NCBI RefSeq assembly: GCF_023515955.1
Contig: NZ_CP097322.1
Coordinates: forward strand, 186,001 to 250,000
Reading direction: 5' to 3'
DNA length: 64,000 bases
DNA from: Streptomyces sp. RerS4
GTDB lineage: Bacteria > Actinomycetota > Actinomycetes > Streptomycetales > Streptomycetaceae
This document shows, in pieces, positions 54,537-62,943 of this stretch. Under the pieces are notes generated by a model. It had not been told where the DNA came from. It worked only from the letters and a program-made list of their open reading frames with translations, and made no database searches. Position numbers and translations under genes: made by a program. The stretch's first letter is position 1. Each line of letters begins with the position of its first letter.

Positions 54537-55136
54537 TCAGGTAACCGGGCGTAGGCCGTCGAGGGTGACGACGACCAGGCGGGTCACAGCCGCCTGGGAA
54601 GTCAGGGCGGCCGCCGCGGTCAGGGCGTGAAGGCAGTACTGGGCGAGCTCGGCCGGTGGGACGTCGCCCCTCAGGTCACCGGCTTCGGCTGCTTCGGCGA
54701 GGAGGTGCTGGACCATGCCGTGCAGGTGCTGCTCAGCGTGGGTGACGTGCTCGCCCTGGTGCAGGAGGGCGGCGAGTTCACCGCCGTGCTGCTGTCGGGC
54801 GATGCCCGCGTACGCCTCCAGCACCGCCCTCACGCGTTCCATGGCGGTGCCGGTCTGGTCGCGGATGCCCGCGAGCTGCTGGAGATGGGCGGCGACCTGG
54901 CGCTCGTGCCAGGCCAGCAGCACCGCTTGGACGTCGGAGAAGTACTTGTACAGCGTCGCTCGACCGATGCCGGTCCGCTCGGCGATCTGGGACATGGTCA
55001 CCGACCGCAGGCCGCCCTGGGCCACCAGCTTCGCGGTGGCGTCCAGGATGGCCTCGCGCACGGCGGCGCGGTGGGCGTCGATCGTCTCGTTCCACAGCTT
55101 CGGCACCCACTCAGGATACGGACGTCCACACGGCAT
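54537..55136 (-). CDS. TetR family transcriptional regulator
   Basis: 199 residues. The HTH is [34 protein letters not shown], with a helical C-terminal domain ([20 protein letters not shown]). It is divergent from a two-gene membrane operon. The gap holds an inverted repeat, ACACTC...GAGTGT, likely its operator. Confidence 0.9.
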   Translation of the reverse strand: MPCGRPYPEWVPKLWNETIDAHRAAVREAILDATAKLVAQGGLRSVTMSQIAERTGIGRATLYKYFSDVQAVLLAWHERQVAAHLQQLAGIRDQTGTAMERVRAVLEAYAGIARQQHGGELAALLHQGEHVTHAEQHLHGMVQHLLAEAAEAGDLRGDVPPAELAQYCLHALTAAAALTSQAAVTRLVVVTLDGLRPVT

Positions 55137-55165
55137 ACACTCAGTTTCAGATAGAGACAGAGTGT
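55137..55165. promoter_or_regulatory. Inverted repeat, candidate TetR operator
   Basis: ACACTC and GAGTGT are 17 bases apart, with further AT-rich symmetry (tttcag, tagaga) between them, directly in front of both tetR and the membrane genes. The size and position fit a TetR operator. Confidence 0.5.
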
Positions 55166-55184
55166 CTCGAAAAGTGGAGGCGTC

Positions 55185-55331
55185 ATGGCAGGCTCACCGG
55201 ACCGTCACGATGAGGACGGCGAGGGGGCGCCGCGCTGGGTGAAGGTCTCCGCGGCGGTCGCCGTCGTGCTGGTCGTGGTGTTCGTCATCGTGCACCTGGC
55301 CGGCGGCGGCATGGCGGGGCACGCGCCGTGA
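55185..55331 (+). CDS. Small single-helix membrane protein
   Basis: 48 residues. A short charged N-terminus (MAGSPDRHDEDGEGAPRW) is followed by one transmembrane helix (VSAAVAVVLVVVFVIVHLA) and a Gly-rich tail ending GHAP. The ribosome site gtggagg is well placed. The stop TGA overlaps the GTG of the next gene (GTGA), which is strong evidence that it is a real gene in an operon. It may be a partner subunit of the DUF2269-like protein. Confidence 0.75.
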   Translation: MAGSPDRHDEDGEGAPRWVKVSAAVAVVLVVVFVIVHLAGGGMAGHAP

Positions 55332-55855
55332 CCCCGTTTTCCCCGAGGCTGCGCAAGCTCACGCTGACGCTCCATGTCACCTCCTCGGTCGGCTGGCTGG
55401 GCGCGGTCGCGGCCTTCCTCGCCCTGTCCGTCGCCGGGCTGACCAGCAGCTCACCCCAGACGGTGCGGGGCGCCTACCTGGCCATGGACGTGGTGGGCTG
55501 GTACGTGATCGTCCCGTTCAGCATCGCCTGCCTGATCACCGGCCTGGTGCAGTCGCTCGGGACGGTGTGGGGGCTGCTGCGGCACTACTGGGTGATCGCG
55601 AAACTGCTGATCACCGTGGTCGCGACACTTCTGCTGCTGGTCCACATGCAGCCGGTCGGCCACCTCGCGGACGCCGCCGCTCGGGCTGCGCTTGCGGGCG
55701 GCGAGCTCCAGGCCTTGCGCATCCAGCTGATCGCCGACGCGGCCGCCGCCCTGCTGGTCCTGCTGACGGCGGCCGCCCTGTCGGTGTTCAAGCCGCGCGG
55801 GGTGACCCGCTACGGGCGCCGCCGCCGGCCCGAGCAGTTCCCACAGCCGCGCTGA
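55328..55855 (+). CDS. DUF2269-like integral membrane protein
   Basis: 175 residues with four helices: LTLHVTSSVGWLGAVAAFLAL, VVGWYVIVPFSIACLITGLV, HYWVIAKLLITVVATLLLLVHM and IADAAAALLVLLTAAALSVF. The conserved LHVTSSVGWLG and HYWVIAKL His residues recall haem-binding DUF2269 proteins. The tail is Arg-rich. It is probably repressed by the divergent TetR. The function is unknown. Confidence 0.8.
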   Translation: MTPFSPRLRKLTLTLHVTSSVGWLGAVAAFLALSVAGLTSSSPQTVRGAYLAMDVVGWYVIVPFSIACLITGLVQSLGTVWGLLRHYWVIAKLLITVVATLLLLVHMQPVGHLADAAARAALAGGELQALRIQLIADAAAALLVLLTAAALSVFKPRGVTRYGRRRRPEQFPQPR

Positions 55856-56106
55856 GCCCCGCCGCCGGGGGCCTGGCCTGCACGCAGGCAAAGGGCGCGC
55901 TGTCTCCGACCCGGCTGTCGTCTGACGGTTCTGACGGCGGAGGCAGGTCTGCTCAGTGCTGGTGTCCGTCGTCGTCGTGCCTGGGCTCCTTGCTCGGGTG
56001 GGTGGCGTTCGGAGAGGCGGGGGGCTGGGAGGGTGGATCAGTGGTGCCGTTGCCGTGGCCGCCCCGCGGCTTCGCCTTCCGGGCGGGGGCAGCTGACGGG
56101 CGAACG

Positions 56107-56517
56107 TCAGCCGAGGGCGCCGAGGAGTTCGTCGCACGCCTGCTCGCAGGAGCGGCAGGCTTCCGCGCAGATGCGGCAGTGCTCGTGCATGTCCGCGTGC
56201 CGTCCGCATTCGTCGGCGCACGACGCGCAGACCATGGCGCACGCCTTGAGGATCGCCGCGGTGATGTTGGCGTCGTAGCCGGTGTGCCGCGAGAGCACGG
56301 CGGCGGTGGCGGTGCAGATGTCGGCGCAGTCCATGTCGGTGCGGATGCATTTGGCGAGCTCGCCCACCATGCCCTCGGACAGGCAGGCATCCGCGCACGC
56401 GGTACACGTCTGCGCGCAGGCGATGCACTCCTCGATACAGTGCGTGAGCTTGGCCTGGTCGATGTCGCCGAGGTCGGCCGGGTGGGTGGCGAGCATGTCC
56501 TTGACGGTGCTGGACAT
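56107..56517 (-). CDS. Cysteine-rich four-helix copper-storage-like protein (Csp/DUF326)
   Basis: 136 residues with 18 Cys arranged as CxxxC and CxxC on long helices (CIEECIACAQTCTACADAC, CIRTDMDCADICTA, ACAMVCASCADEC, CRICAEACRSCEQAC). This is the pattern of cytosolic Csp3-type proteins that store many Cu(I) ions in a four-helix bundle. No signal peptide is visible. The start is the ATG after ggaggcaccgacg. It lies downstream of a DUF4396 gene with a CsoR-type operator, which fits copper handling. Confidence 0.88.
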   Translation of the reverse strand: MSSTVKDMLATHPADLGDIDQAKLTHCIEECIACAQTCTACADACLSEGMVGELAKCIRTDMDCADICTATAAVLSRHTGYDANITAAILKACAMVCASCADECGRHADMHEHCRICAEACRSCEQACDELLGALG

Positions 56518-56665
56518 CGTCGGTGCCTCCGTTCCCCGCGGCGCCGGCGGATCCGGAGCGGCCGCCATCGAAGCCCCCGGTACCTCCAGCCAACGCCCCC
56601 AGACGCGACCGCGCCCGGCAGCACCCGTGAAGGTGCAGCCGGGCGCGTTCGTCGAGCGGCCTGGG

Positions 56666-57202
56666 TCAGTGGTAGGCGTGAACGACGGCGTGGCCCTTGC
56701 CCCGGCCGATCATCCACTTGTTGACCGGCGTCGTGATCACGAAGGCCACGGCGAAGCCGCCCAGCAGCGCGGTCCAGAACAGCGCGTCCGACAGGTGGGC
56801 GTCCATCGCCCCGGGGGTCAGGGCGATGATGCCGTTGTCCACGAGCTCCATCACCGCGATCGAGACGGTGTCGGCGGCCAGCGCCACCTTGATCGCGGAC
56901 TTCCAGTCCAGGCCGGCCCGGCGGACCGCGAACAGCGTGAACGAGTAGCCGAAGACGAACGCCAGGGTGATCGCCAGGATCATCGTCTCGACGTTGCCCC
57001 ACAGCAGGGCGGTGCCGATGACCATGCCGAGGATCTCGCCGATCGCACATCCGGTCAGGCAGTGCAGCGTCGCTTTCGCGGCGGCCCCCCAGGTCACCGG
57101 GCCCATCTGGTGTCCGGCATGCTCCGCGTGCGCCTGGTGCGCAGTGTGGTCGTGTGTGGTGCTGGTGTGGTGCGCGCTGTGGTCCATGACCGTCATCCCC
57201 AT
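56666..57202 (-). CDS. DUF4396 membrane protein with His-rich N-terminus
   Basis: 178 residues. A His-rich leader (DHSAHHTSTTHDHTAHQAHAEHAGHQM) suits metal binding. Four helices follow: CLTGCAIGEILGMVIGTALLW, TMILAITLAFVFGYSFTLFAV, VALAADTVSIAVMELVDNGII and LFWTALLGGFAVAFVITTPVN. This is the DUF4396 pattern often found with copper genes. It starts just 43 bases from a perfect CsoR-type operator. It is probably a copper-responsive membrane protein; transport itself is not shown. Confidence 0.88.
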   Translation of the reverse strand: MGMTVMDHSAHHTSTTHDHTAHQAHAEHAGHQMGPVTWGAAAKATLHCLTGCAIGEILGMVIGTALLWGNVETMILAITLAFVFGYSFTLFAVRRAGLDWKSAIKVALAADTVSIAVMELVDNGIIALTPGAMDAHLSDALFWTALLGGFAVAFVITTPVNKWMIGRGKGHAVVHAYH

Positions 57203-57244
57203 TCCCGTCCAGTGTGACCCCGCTCCCGCGGACCCACATCACAA

Positions 57245-57269
57245 CCATATACCCCCTAGGGGTATATGG
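57245..57269. promoter_or_regulatory. CsoR-type copper operator
   Basis: ccatatacccc-cta-ggggtatatgg is an 11-bp perfect inverted repeat. Its core TATACCCCCTAGGGGTATA matches the known CsoR consensus. It lies upstream of the DUF4396 gene. CsoR represses until Cu(I) binds. No csoR gene is in this window, so regulation would be from elsewhere. Confidence 0.85.
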
Positions 57270-57810
57270 CGAGAGGGTCGAGTGAAGCGGAAAGAGATGA
57301 GTACCGTCCGGCACCGGCGTGCGGTCAGGAGCGCCGCGAGCACTACTTCGTCGAAGTCGGCTCGTGCTGCTGCAGAGGCCGGACGAGCCGGCTCTTCTGC
57401 GGGAGACCGCGCAGAACCTGTGGCTGCACGGCCCGGACCGGGACGACATCGCCGCGGAGCTCACGCGGCGATCGAAGAGTTGGAAGATGAGCCCCGACCT
57501 GCGCGTGATCGTTTGCTCGCCGGACTCCCGGCGCGGGCACCGCGTCCGCTGCGACGGCGAGATCCTCGGCCGCACCGGCGGCCCCGGCGACACCTCTTCG
57601 AATTACTGTGCAGGGCCGGCCTGGGCCCCCGACGACGTCCGCCGGGACGACGGGCTACTGATCGAGTGGCGCGGTGGCGGGCCGGCCGCCTGGGGCCCGC
57701 CGAGCAGTAGAGCGCGCGGCTCGCTCTCTCTACCTCCGGCCCGCAATCGCTCGCCAGGGCGCTGCGGGCCCGTCCTGCACATGGGCGCCGGCCGACCGGT
57801 GGGCCGAGCG
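57270..57810. other. Region between CsoR operator and sigma gene, no intact gene
   Basis: Three plus-strand frames alternately look protein-like (QRPDEPALLRETAQNLWLHG; MSPDLRVIVCSPDSRRGHRV; HAAIEELEDEPRPARDRLLAG). None has a start linked to a ribosome site or a family match. A decayed gene that once shared the operator is possible. Confidence 0.4.
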
Positions 57811-58746
57811 TCATTTCCTCTTCCATGGCCGGAGCTTCTCGGGGTTGAGCACGGCCCAGATCCGTCGGATGCCGCCGTCCGCGATATCGAACGCGTACAC
57901 CGACACGACGGCGCCGTCCAGGTGGGCTGCCAGACCGGGCTGGCCGTTGACCGTGCACTCCCGGACCGCCAGTCGACCCGGGAGGGTCCGGTCGGCGAAG
58001 AAGCGGGCGATCTGCTCGGCGCCCTCGATCGGGCGTACCAGCGCCGTGACACGTCCGCCGCCGTCCCCGATGGCGGTGGCGGCGGGGTCGAGCAGGCCGA
58101 TGAGGGCATTGATGTCTTTGGCCTGCCACGCCAGTTTGAACTCTTTGACGACACCGGCCCGCTGGGCCGTCGGCGACAAGGGAGCCCGCGAGGCGTCGAC
58201 GCGGCGGCGGGCCGAGGACGCCAACTGGCGGCAGGCCGCCGGGGAGCGGCCGACGATGTCGGCCACCTCGGAGAAGGGATAGCGGAAAACGTCGTGGAGG
58301 ATGAATGCCACGCGTTCCGCCGGGGTCATCGCCTCCAGTACGACGAGGAAGGCCATGCTGACCGACTCGTCGAGCGTGACGTGATCGGCCGGATCGGACG
58401 TGCTGCCGTCCATCGCACCGGCGGGCCACTCGGCGCGCGCGGGCAGCGGCTCGGGGACCCACTCCCCCACGTACTGCTCCCGCCGCGCCCTTGCCGAGCG
58501 AAGCACGTCGAGGCAGATACGCCCGGCGACCTTGGTCAGCCACCCCCCGGGGGACGCCACCGCCTCCTGCTGCCGCGGGGACATCGCGTACCAGCGGGCG
58601 TACGTCTCCTGAACGACGTCCTCGGCCTCGGCCAGGGAGCCCAGCATGCGGTAGGCGAGGTTGAGCAGCCGGCGGCGCTCACCCGTGAGGGCGCTGGGCA
58701 TCGGGTCGAAACGGCCGTCCTGCGGCGCGGTCGAAGTGGACGTCAT
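57811..58746 (-). CDS. ECF41-type RNA polymerase sigma factor (SigJ-like)
   Basis: 311 residues. Sigma region 2 is RRRLLNLAYRMLGSLAEAEDVVQETYARW and region 4 is MTPAERVAFILHDVFRYPFSEVADIVGRSPAACRQLASSARRRV. The C-terminal SnoaL-like domain carries the ECF41 signatures WVPEP, DGGGR and NPEKL. In ECF41 this domain modulates the sigma activity in place of a separate anti-sigma. The usual partner is a carboxymuconolactone-type or oxidoreductase gene nearby; here the closest complete gene is a SnoaL-like protein. An internal Met at 16 is an alternative start. Confidence 0.93.
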   Translation of the reverse strand: MTSTSTAPQDGRFDPMPSALTGERRRLLNLAYRMLGSLAEAEDVVQETYARWYAMSPRQQEAVASPGGWLTKVAGRICLDVLRSARARREQYVGEWVPEPLPARAEWPAGAMDGSTSDPADHVTLDESVSMAFLVVLEAMTPAERVAFILHDVFRYPFSEVADIVGRSPAACRQLASSARRRVDASRAPLSPTAQRAGVVKEFKLAWQAKDINALIGLLDPAATAIGDGGGRVTALVRPIEGAEQIARFFADRTLPGRLAVRECTVNGQPGLAAHLDGAVVSVYAFDIADGGIRRIWAVLNPEKLRPWKRK

Positions 58747-59309
58747 GGTCTTGCGGCTCCCTCGGTCGGATCTTCCCTCACCTCTTTGACGAGGCAGCGC
58801 CCCGAAATGTGAGATCGGCGCCCCGCCTCACATTCCGCCGGGCCGTTTCGTCGTACTGGACAACGGAACGCGACGGAAGCAAAGGGAGGTGCACCGGCAT
58901 GGAGCGCGTAGACGTCGCGGCCATCTCCTGCAGCACCAGCGTCAGTGCGGTACGCACGCCCCGGCGCGAGCCACCGTCGAGGGCGCCGGGAGGGCTGCGT
59001 GCGCGTCCGGTCCACACAGCGGCCGAGACGGCTCCGCCGGAGACGAACGAAGCCCATCGCCCGGGGCCCGGCATCACCGGGGCGCCGCCGAGGTCATCGA
59101 GGCCGGGTAGGGCGACCTGGAGTGGGCGGACGCAGCTGTCCGCCTACAACAGCGCCAGGAGGCCAGGAATCCACCCGCCTGGCGATCCTGGAGGCCGCCC
59201 GCCACCAGGCCATCCGGGCCATCCGTGTCGTCGGCGGCGCCGCCGCGCTCAGGGCCGGCCGCGCCGCCTGACCCCATCCCGATACACACCCCAACCGAAG
59301 GAGTACGCG
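58747..59309. other. Intergenic, partly coding-like, no intact gene
   Basis: A plus-strand piece near 59160-59271 (QESTRLAILEAARHQAIRAI and VVGGAAALRAGRAA-stop) looks like the end of a former gene. The part before it is scrambled. A promoter for the sigma gene should lie at about 58750-58850, and one for the SnoaL gene near 59280. Confidence 0.35.
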
Positions 59310-59744
59310 ATGACCACCCACGAGATCCGGGCGCTCCTGGCGAGCCGCGCCGACGCCCAGGAGACGAAGGACATCGACCGGCTCATGTCCTTCTACGCTG
59401 CCGACGCCGTCTACTACGACGTCGTCCCCCCGCTGCGGTTCACCGGAACCGACGAGATCCGCCGCAACTTCCTGCGCTGGTTCGACGGATACGTCGGCCC
59501 GATCAGCCTGCAGACGCACGACCTCACCCTCGCGACCAACGGGGACACCGCGTTTGCGCACATGCTCCACCTGGACTCGGGAGAGCGCAAGGGCGGGCTC
59601 CAGGCCTCGATATGGGTGCGCGAGAGCGTCTGCCTGCGGCGGTCGAACGGAAGGTGGTCGATCACGCACGAACACGTCTCGATTCCGATCGACCCGAACA
59701 CCATGCAGGTCTGGCTCCCGTCCGACAAGGACCAGCCCGCTTGA
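59310..59744 (+). CDS. SnoaL-like (SgcJ/YybH type) protein
   Basis: 144 residues: LLASRADAQETKDIDRLMSFYAADAVYYDVVPPLRF, TGTDEIRRNFLRWFDGYVGP, TNGDTAFAHMLHLDS and SVCLRRSNGRWSITHEHVSIPI. It is a full NTF2 fold. The start is set by gaaggag. It is the nearest intact gene to the ECF41 sigma on the opposite side and may be in its regulon. Confidence 0.88.
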   Translation: MTTHEIRALLASRADAQETKDIDRLMSFYAADAVYYDVVPPLRFTGTDEIRRNFLRWFDGYVGPISLQTHDLTLATNGDTAFAHMLHLDSGERKGGLQASIWVRESVCLRRSNGRWSITHEHVSIPIDPNTMQVWLPSDKDQPA

Positions 59745-59941
59745 TCCTCAGCCCGACCATCCGGGCCACGACCGGCCGGCTGCATGCCGGATGGGTGGTC
59801 TTCCCGGCCGCGGCGTGACAGGCCGAGGGCGGGAAGATCACGGCGCATGGCGATGCGGCGATATCGATCTCGGACAGGGCGTCTTGCAGGACATGACGTC
59901 GAAGGCGTGCACACATGAATGCACAGTGAGGAGCATCAACC

Positions 59942-60478
59942 ATGATCACCAGCGGTTCGGGTTCCACTGCCATCCGTCGGGGGGAAGCGGGGAAGCCGCG
60001 CGGACGAGCGACGTTCCTGAGGTTCGCCGCGGCATCGCTTGCCGCGGTTGCGGTCGGGATGTGGTCGGTCGACAGCGCAAATGCCGGAACTCCGGAAAAG
60101 GGGCGTGTCGAGATTCTCGAAGTCAAGGTTCGCAACGATCAGTACACGGCAGCCGACCTCGGCCCTACGGGGCCGAGCTTGGGTGACATGGACGTGTACT
60201 CCGGCACCGCCATAAAGGATGGGCGGAGTGTCGGACGCGGGGGCGGATCCTGTCAGGTCATTCATGTCAAGGGCGAAGAACTCACGTCGCAGTGTCTGAT
60301 CACGATGGAGGTCGAGCAGGGTTCTCTGACGATGCAGTCATTGTGGACGAAGGGAACAGCTTCGCTGGACATGGCCATCACCGGCGGTACGGGCGCTTAC
60401 CGTAGCGCGAGGGGCATCGCCCGCTTCTGGGACATCGCGACGCCCGACGAGAGGGTGCGGCTCGAAATTCTGCGCTGA
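59942..60478 (+). CDS. Secreted allene-oxide-cyclase-barrel (dirigent-like) protein
   Basis: 178 residues. Signal sequence FLRFAAASLAAVAVGMWSVDSANA. The mature barrel has SLGDMDVYSGTAIKDGRSVG, GSCQVIHVKGEELTSQCLITMEV and ITGGTGAYRSARGIARFWDI, the calycin/AOC barrel signature GGTGxYxxARG. The function in bacteria is undefined. The ATG is weakly supported (gaggagcatcaacc upstream). Confidence 0.8.
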   Translation: MITSGSGSTAIRRGEAGKPRGRATFLRFAAASLAAVAVGMWSVDSANAGTPEKGRVEILEVKVRNDQYTAADLGPTGPSLGDMDVYSGTAIKDGRSVGRGGGSCQVIHVKGEELTSQCLITMEVEQGSLTMQSLWTKGTASLDMAITGGTGAYRSARGIARFWDIATPDERVRLEILR

Positions 60479-60554
60479 GGTCCGAACCGGCCGTCTGTCC
60501 GGTCCGGGAGGAGCGCGGCCACAACGTCCACTGCGTCGACGTGGCCGCAGGAGT

Positions 60555-60725
60555 TTCGGCCTCGGTCTCCTGTTGGATGAGCGGGGTGACACCGAGGGGG
60601 CCCGCGCCCGGTACCAGCGGGCCGCGGACGCCGGTGACTCCGTCGTCATGAACCTCGGGCTCCTGCTGGAGCGGCAGGGCGAGACCGAGCTGGCCCGAAG
60701 GTGGTGGCAGCACACCGCGGACGCC
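60555..60725 (+). pseudogene. TPR/Sel1-like repeat fragment
   Basis: LGLLLDERGDTEGARARYQR, AADAGDSVVMNLGLLLERQGETELARRWWQHTADAGD: two tetratricopeptide-type repeats of a longer protein. There is no start, and the frame runs on into unrelated sequence. From here to 61100 I see nothing else. Confidence 0.55.
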
Positions 60726-61100
60726 GGTGACCCGGGCCGCACACCGGCCGGCGGACGGCAAGACCGTCCGCCGGCTCTCGCGCGCACCGCCAGCCGCCCG
60801 TGCCAGGCGCGCGTACGAGAGCGTGGCGGCCTCGTCTTCCCCGTCGTCACTGCAACCCCGCCCGAAATCCCCTGTTTCATATGATGATTCACTCGTTTGC
60901 CTGATATTGCGTTGATCGAGGGTGACTTGCCTCCATCGGGGCATGTACACGGCGAGAGGCGCTGGGGCGCGCACAGCGTCCGGGCGTCGGCCGGGTAAGA
61001 AGCCCGGCATCGTGGCGGTGGCCTTGGTGCAAGCCTGTGGCCAGGGCCGTAACACAGCCGCTGCGGTTCGTCCTTCTGCACACGAAAAGGAAGACAGGTA

Positions 61101-61381
61101 ATGCCTCACCAGGTCATACGAGGGAACGTCAGCGCTGACGGCACCCGCACCGCGGGCCGCGGCTTCAAGGTGCTTCACATGAGCACTGGCAAGTACGCCA
61201 TCCTGTTCAATGGGAGTTCCCGGAGGTTCCGACCGTCACGGCCACCATGATGGGCGGCGACTGGAACTACGTGGACAACGTCCACGTGGCCGAGGTGACC
61301 ACCGAGCAGGCCGTCATCGTCACCGGTGACTACTACGGCACGCCGTCCGACCGGCCATTCGGCTTCATCGCCGTTGACTGA
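61101..61381 (+). pseudogene. Small beta-rich protein split by a one-base deletion
   Basis: The ATG follows aaaggaag. The first frame reads MPHQVIRGNVSADGTRTAGR and FKVLHMSTGKYAILFNG. The second frame continues EFPEVPTVTATMMGGDWNYV and VAEVTTEQAVIVTGDYYGTP up to a TGA. A single lost base near 61215 explains the break; with it, the product would be about 94 residues. It is followed by a strong terminator, so it was recently a complete gene. The family is unknown, perhaps similar to H-type lectin-like repeats. Confidence 0.65.
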
Positions 61382-61404
61382 GCCGCTTCGGTAGCTCATG
61401 GGCA

Positions 61405-61440
61405 GGGGCCCCGGCAGGGAAAGTGCCGGGGCCCCTTTCC
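61405..61440 (+). terminator. Rho-independent-type terminator
   Basis: ggggccccggca, loop gggaaag, tgccggggcccc, then tttcc. A perfect 12-bp stem 24 bases after the stop of the frameshifted gene. Confidence 0.85.
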
Positions 61441-61541
61441 ACACCCTACCCACACGGCAATCGGGCAGGAGGAACGGTTGGCCAGTGCCGCTGCACAGCA
61501 CCTGTTTTCGATCGCCCTAGGGCGTGTATCGGAAGTGCTGG

Positions 61542-62415
61542 TCACAGCCACTCGTTGATGGCCGCCACGAGAACGGTCGCCTCGTAGCGGACGGCGAGTT
61601 TGTCGTATCTCGTAGCTACGGCCCTGTGGCGCTTGAGACGATTGATACCGCACTCGACCGCGTGCCGAGCCTTGTAGTCCTCCGCGTCGAACTTGGGCGG
61701 CCGACCGCCGCGAGAGCCGAGCTTCTTGCGGTTGCGGGCCTGGTCGGCCTTGTCCGGGATGGTGCAGCGGATACCGCGTCGGCGTAGGTAGGCGCGGTTC
61801 TTGCGGGACGCGTACGCCTTGTCGGCGCGGACCCGTTCGGGCCGGGTGCGGGGGCGGCCGGCACCCAGGCGGGCGACACGGACCTTCTTCAAGACGGGTT
61901 CGAACTGCGGGGAGTCTCCACGCTGTCCGGCCGTGATCACGATGGACATAGGCTTCTGGCCCTGCTCGACGGCCAGGTGCACCTTGGTGGTCAGGCCGCC
62001 GCGCGAGCGTCCCAGACCGTGATCGTCCGGCTCGACGGCGACGCCGCCGGGCGGCTCGACCTGCAGATCCCCCTTTCCTCGCCCCGGCAGCATGCTGGTG
62101 GGCCCGGCACACAGTGGAGTCGATGTTGAGATCCCAGGTGATGAGCTCCCTGGCGTCGGCCTGGGCCTGCAGCTCGCTGAGGATCCGCTGCCAGGTGCCG
62201 TCCCGCTGCCAGCGGCGGAACAGGTCGTACACCCGCGCCCAGGGCCCATACTGCTCCGGCATATCCCGCCACGGGACGCCGGTACGGGTGCGGAAACGTA
62301 TGCCGTCGATCAGCTGCCGCCTGGTCCATACCGGCGGACGCCCCGGCTTCTTGCCCACGGGCAACAACGGCTCCAGCCGGGTCCACTGCGTATCCGTCAG
62401 ATCTCCACGTGCCAC
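61542..62415 (-). CDS. IS5-family transposase in two overlapping frames
   Basis: Frame one starts [20 protein letters not shown] and has [32 protein letters not shown] and [20 protein letters not shown]. Frame two continues [49 protein letters not shown] and [26 protein letters not shown]. The D-D-E residues are IDST, ADKAY and VECGINR. The switch occurs at aggaaaggggga (near 62070) and needs a net +1 shift. A ribosomal frameshift at the homopolymer is likely, though a sequence change is possible. Confidence 0.88.
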
Positions 62416-62480
62416 CCAGCGATCATCACAGACCGTGATCTACTTCAAGGCACAGTGCCGATGAACGAGAAGCCGAGGTC

Positions 62481-62795
62481 ATGACCAGTCACTGCTGTGA
62501 GGCGATGAGCCGCCGGGTGAACGTGCCCTGCGACCAGCATAACGATCCCTTTGCCTGTCCGGACGCCTTGATCACGTTCAGCGCCAAGTTCCAGGAGTAC
62601 GGGCTGATCATCCACGACGGCGGCACATCGAGCATCACTATCGACTTCTGCCCCTGGTGTGGACGACGCCTCCCCGAATCACAGCGGGACCGATGGTTCG
62701 ACGAGTTGGAACGCCGTGGGATCGATCCGTGGGAGGACGAAGTCCCAGCCGAGTTCCAGGACGACCGCTGGCTCGCCGCCCCGTCGCGGGACTGA
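62481..62795 (+). CDS. DUF6980-type small protein, IS passenger
   Basis: 104 residues. The motif HCCEAMSRRVNVPCDQHNDPFACPDAL has a Cys pair and is followed by EYGLIIHDGGTSSITIDFCPWCGRRLPESQRDRWFDELERRG. The CPWCG (CxxC) knuckle makes a zinc-bound fold likely. It is complete, with its own ATG (weak gaggtc box), and lies wholly between the transposase and the right repeat of the IS5 element. Its effect on the element is unknown. Confidence 0.82.
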   Translation: MTSHCCEAMSRRVNVPCDQHNDPFACPDALITFSAKFQEYGLIIHDGGTSSITIDFCPWCGRRLPESQRDRWFDELERRGIDPWEDEVPAEFQDDRWLAAPSRD

Positions 62796-62943
62796 CGAAC
62801 CAGCAGCCTCTCAAGCCACTTCCGATACACGCCCTAGTACTCCAGCTGTAGATCGTGATCTTTGCGTTGTTGGGCTGCTTGGCGCTGGTAGTGGCCGGCA
62901 CGGGCTGGCTCGGTCTGGTGCGGTCGCGCCAGTCGTCGGCGGG

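Larger units (their letters stand above)
61517..62837. mobile_element. IS5-family (IS427-like) insertion sequence with passenger gene
   Basis: The ends ctagggcgtgtatcggaagtg and its reverse complement match over 21 bases, including the outer CTAG, which can be the target duplication. Inside are a two-frame DDE transposase on the minus strand and, between its start and the right repeat, a complete DUF6980-type gene on the plus strand. It is the second element in this window with a non-transposase gene next to one repeat. Confidence 0.9.

Noticed and set aside
55953..57593. Long minus-strand reading frame (about 546 codons)
   Set aside because: It is antisense-phase shadow over the Csp-like and DUF4396 genes, is Arg/Pro/Thr-rich, and has no domain. 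Both real genes on that strand are in another frame with good starts.
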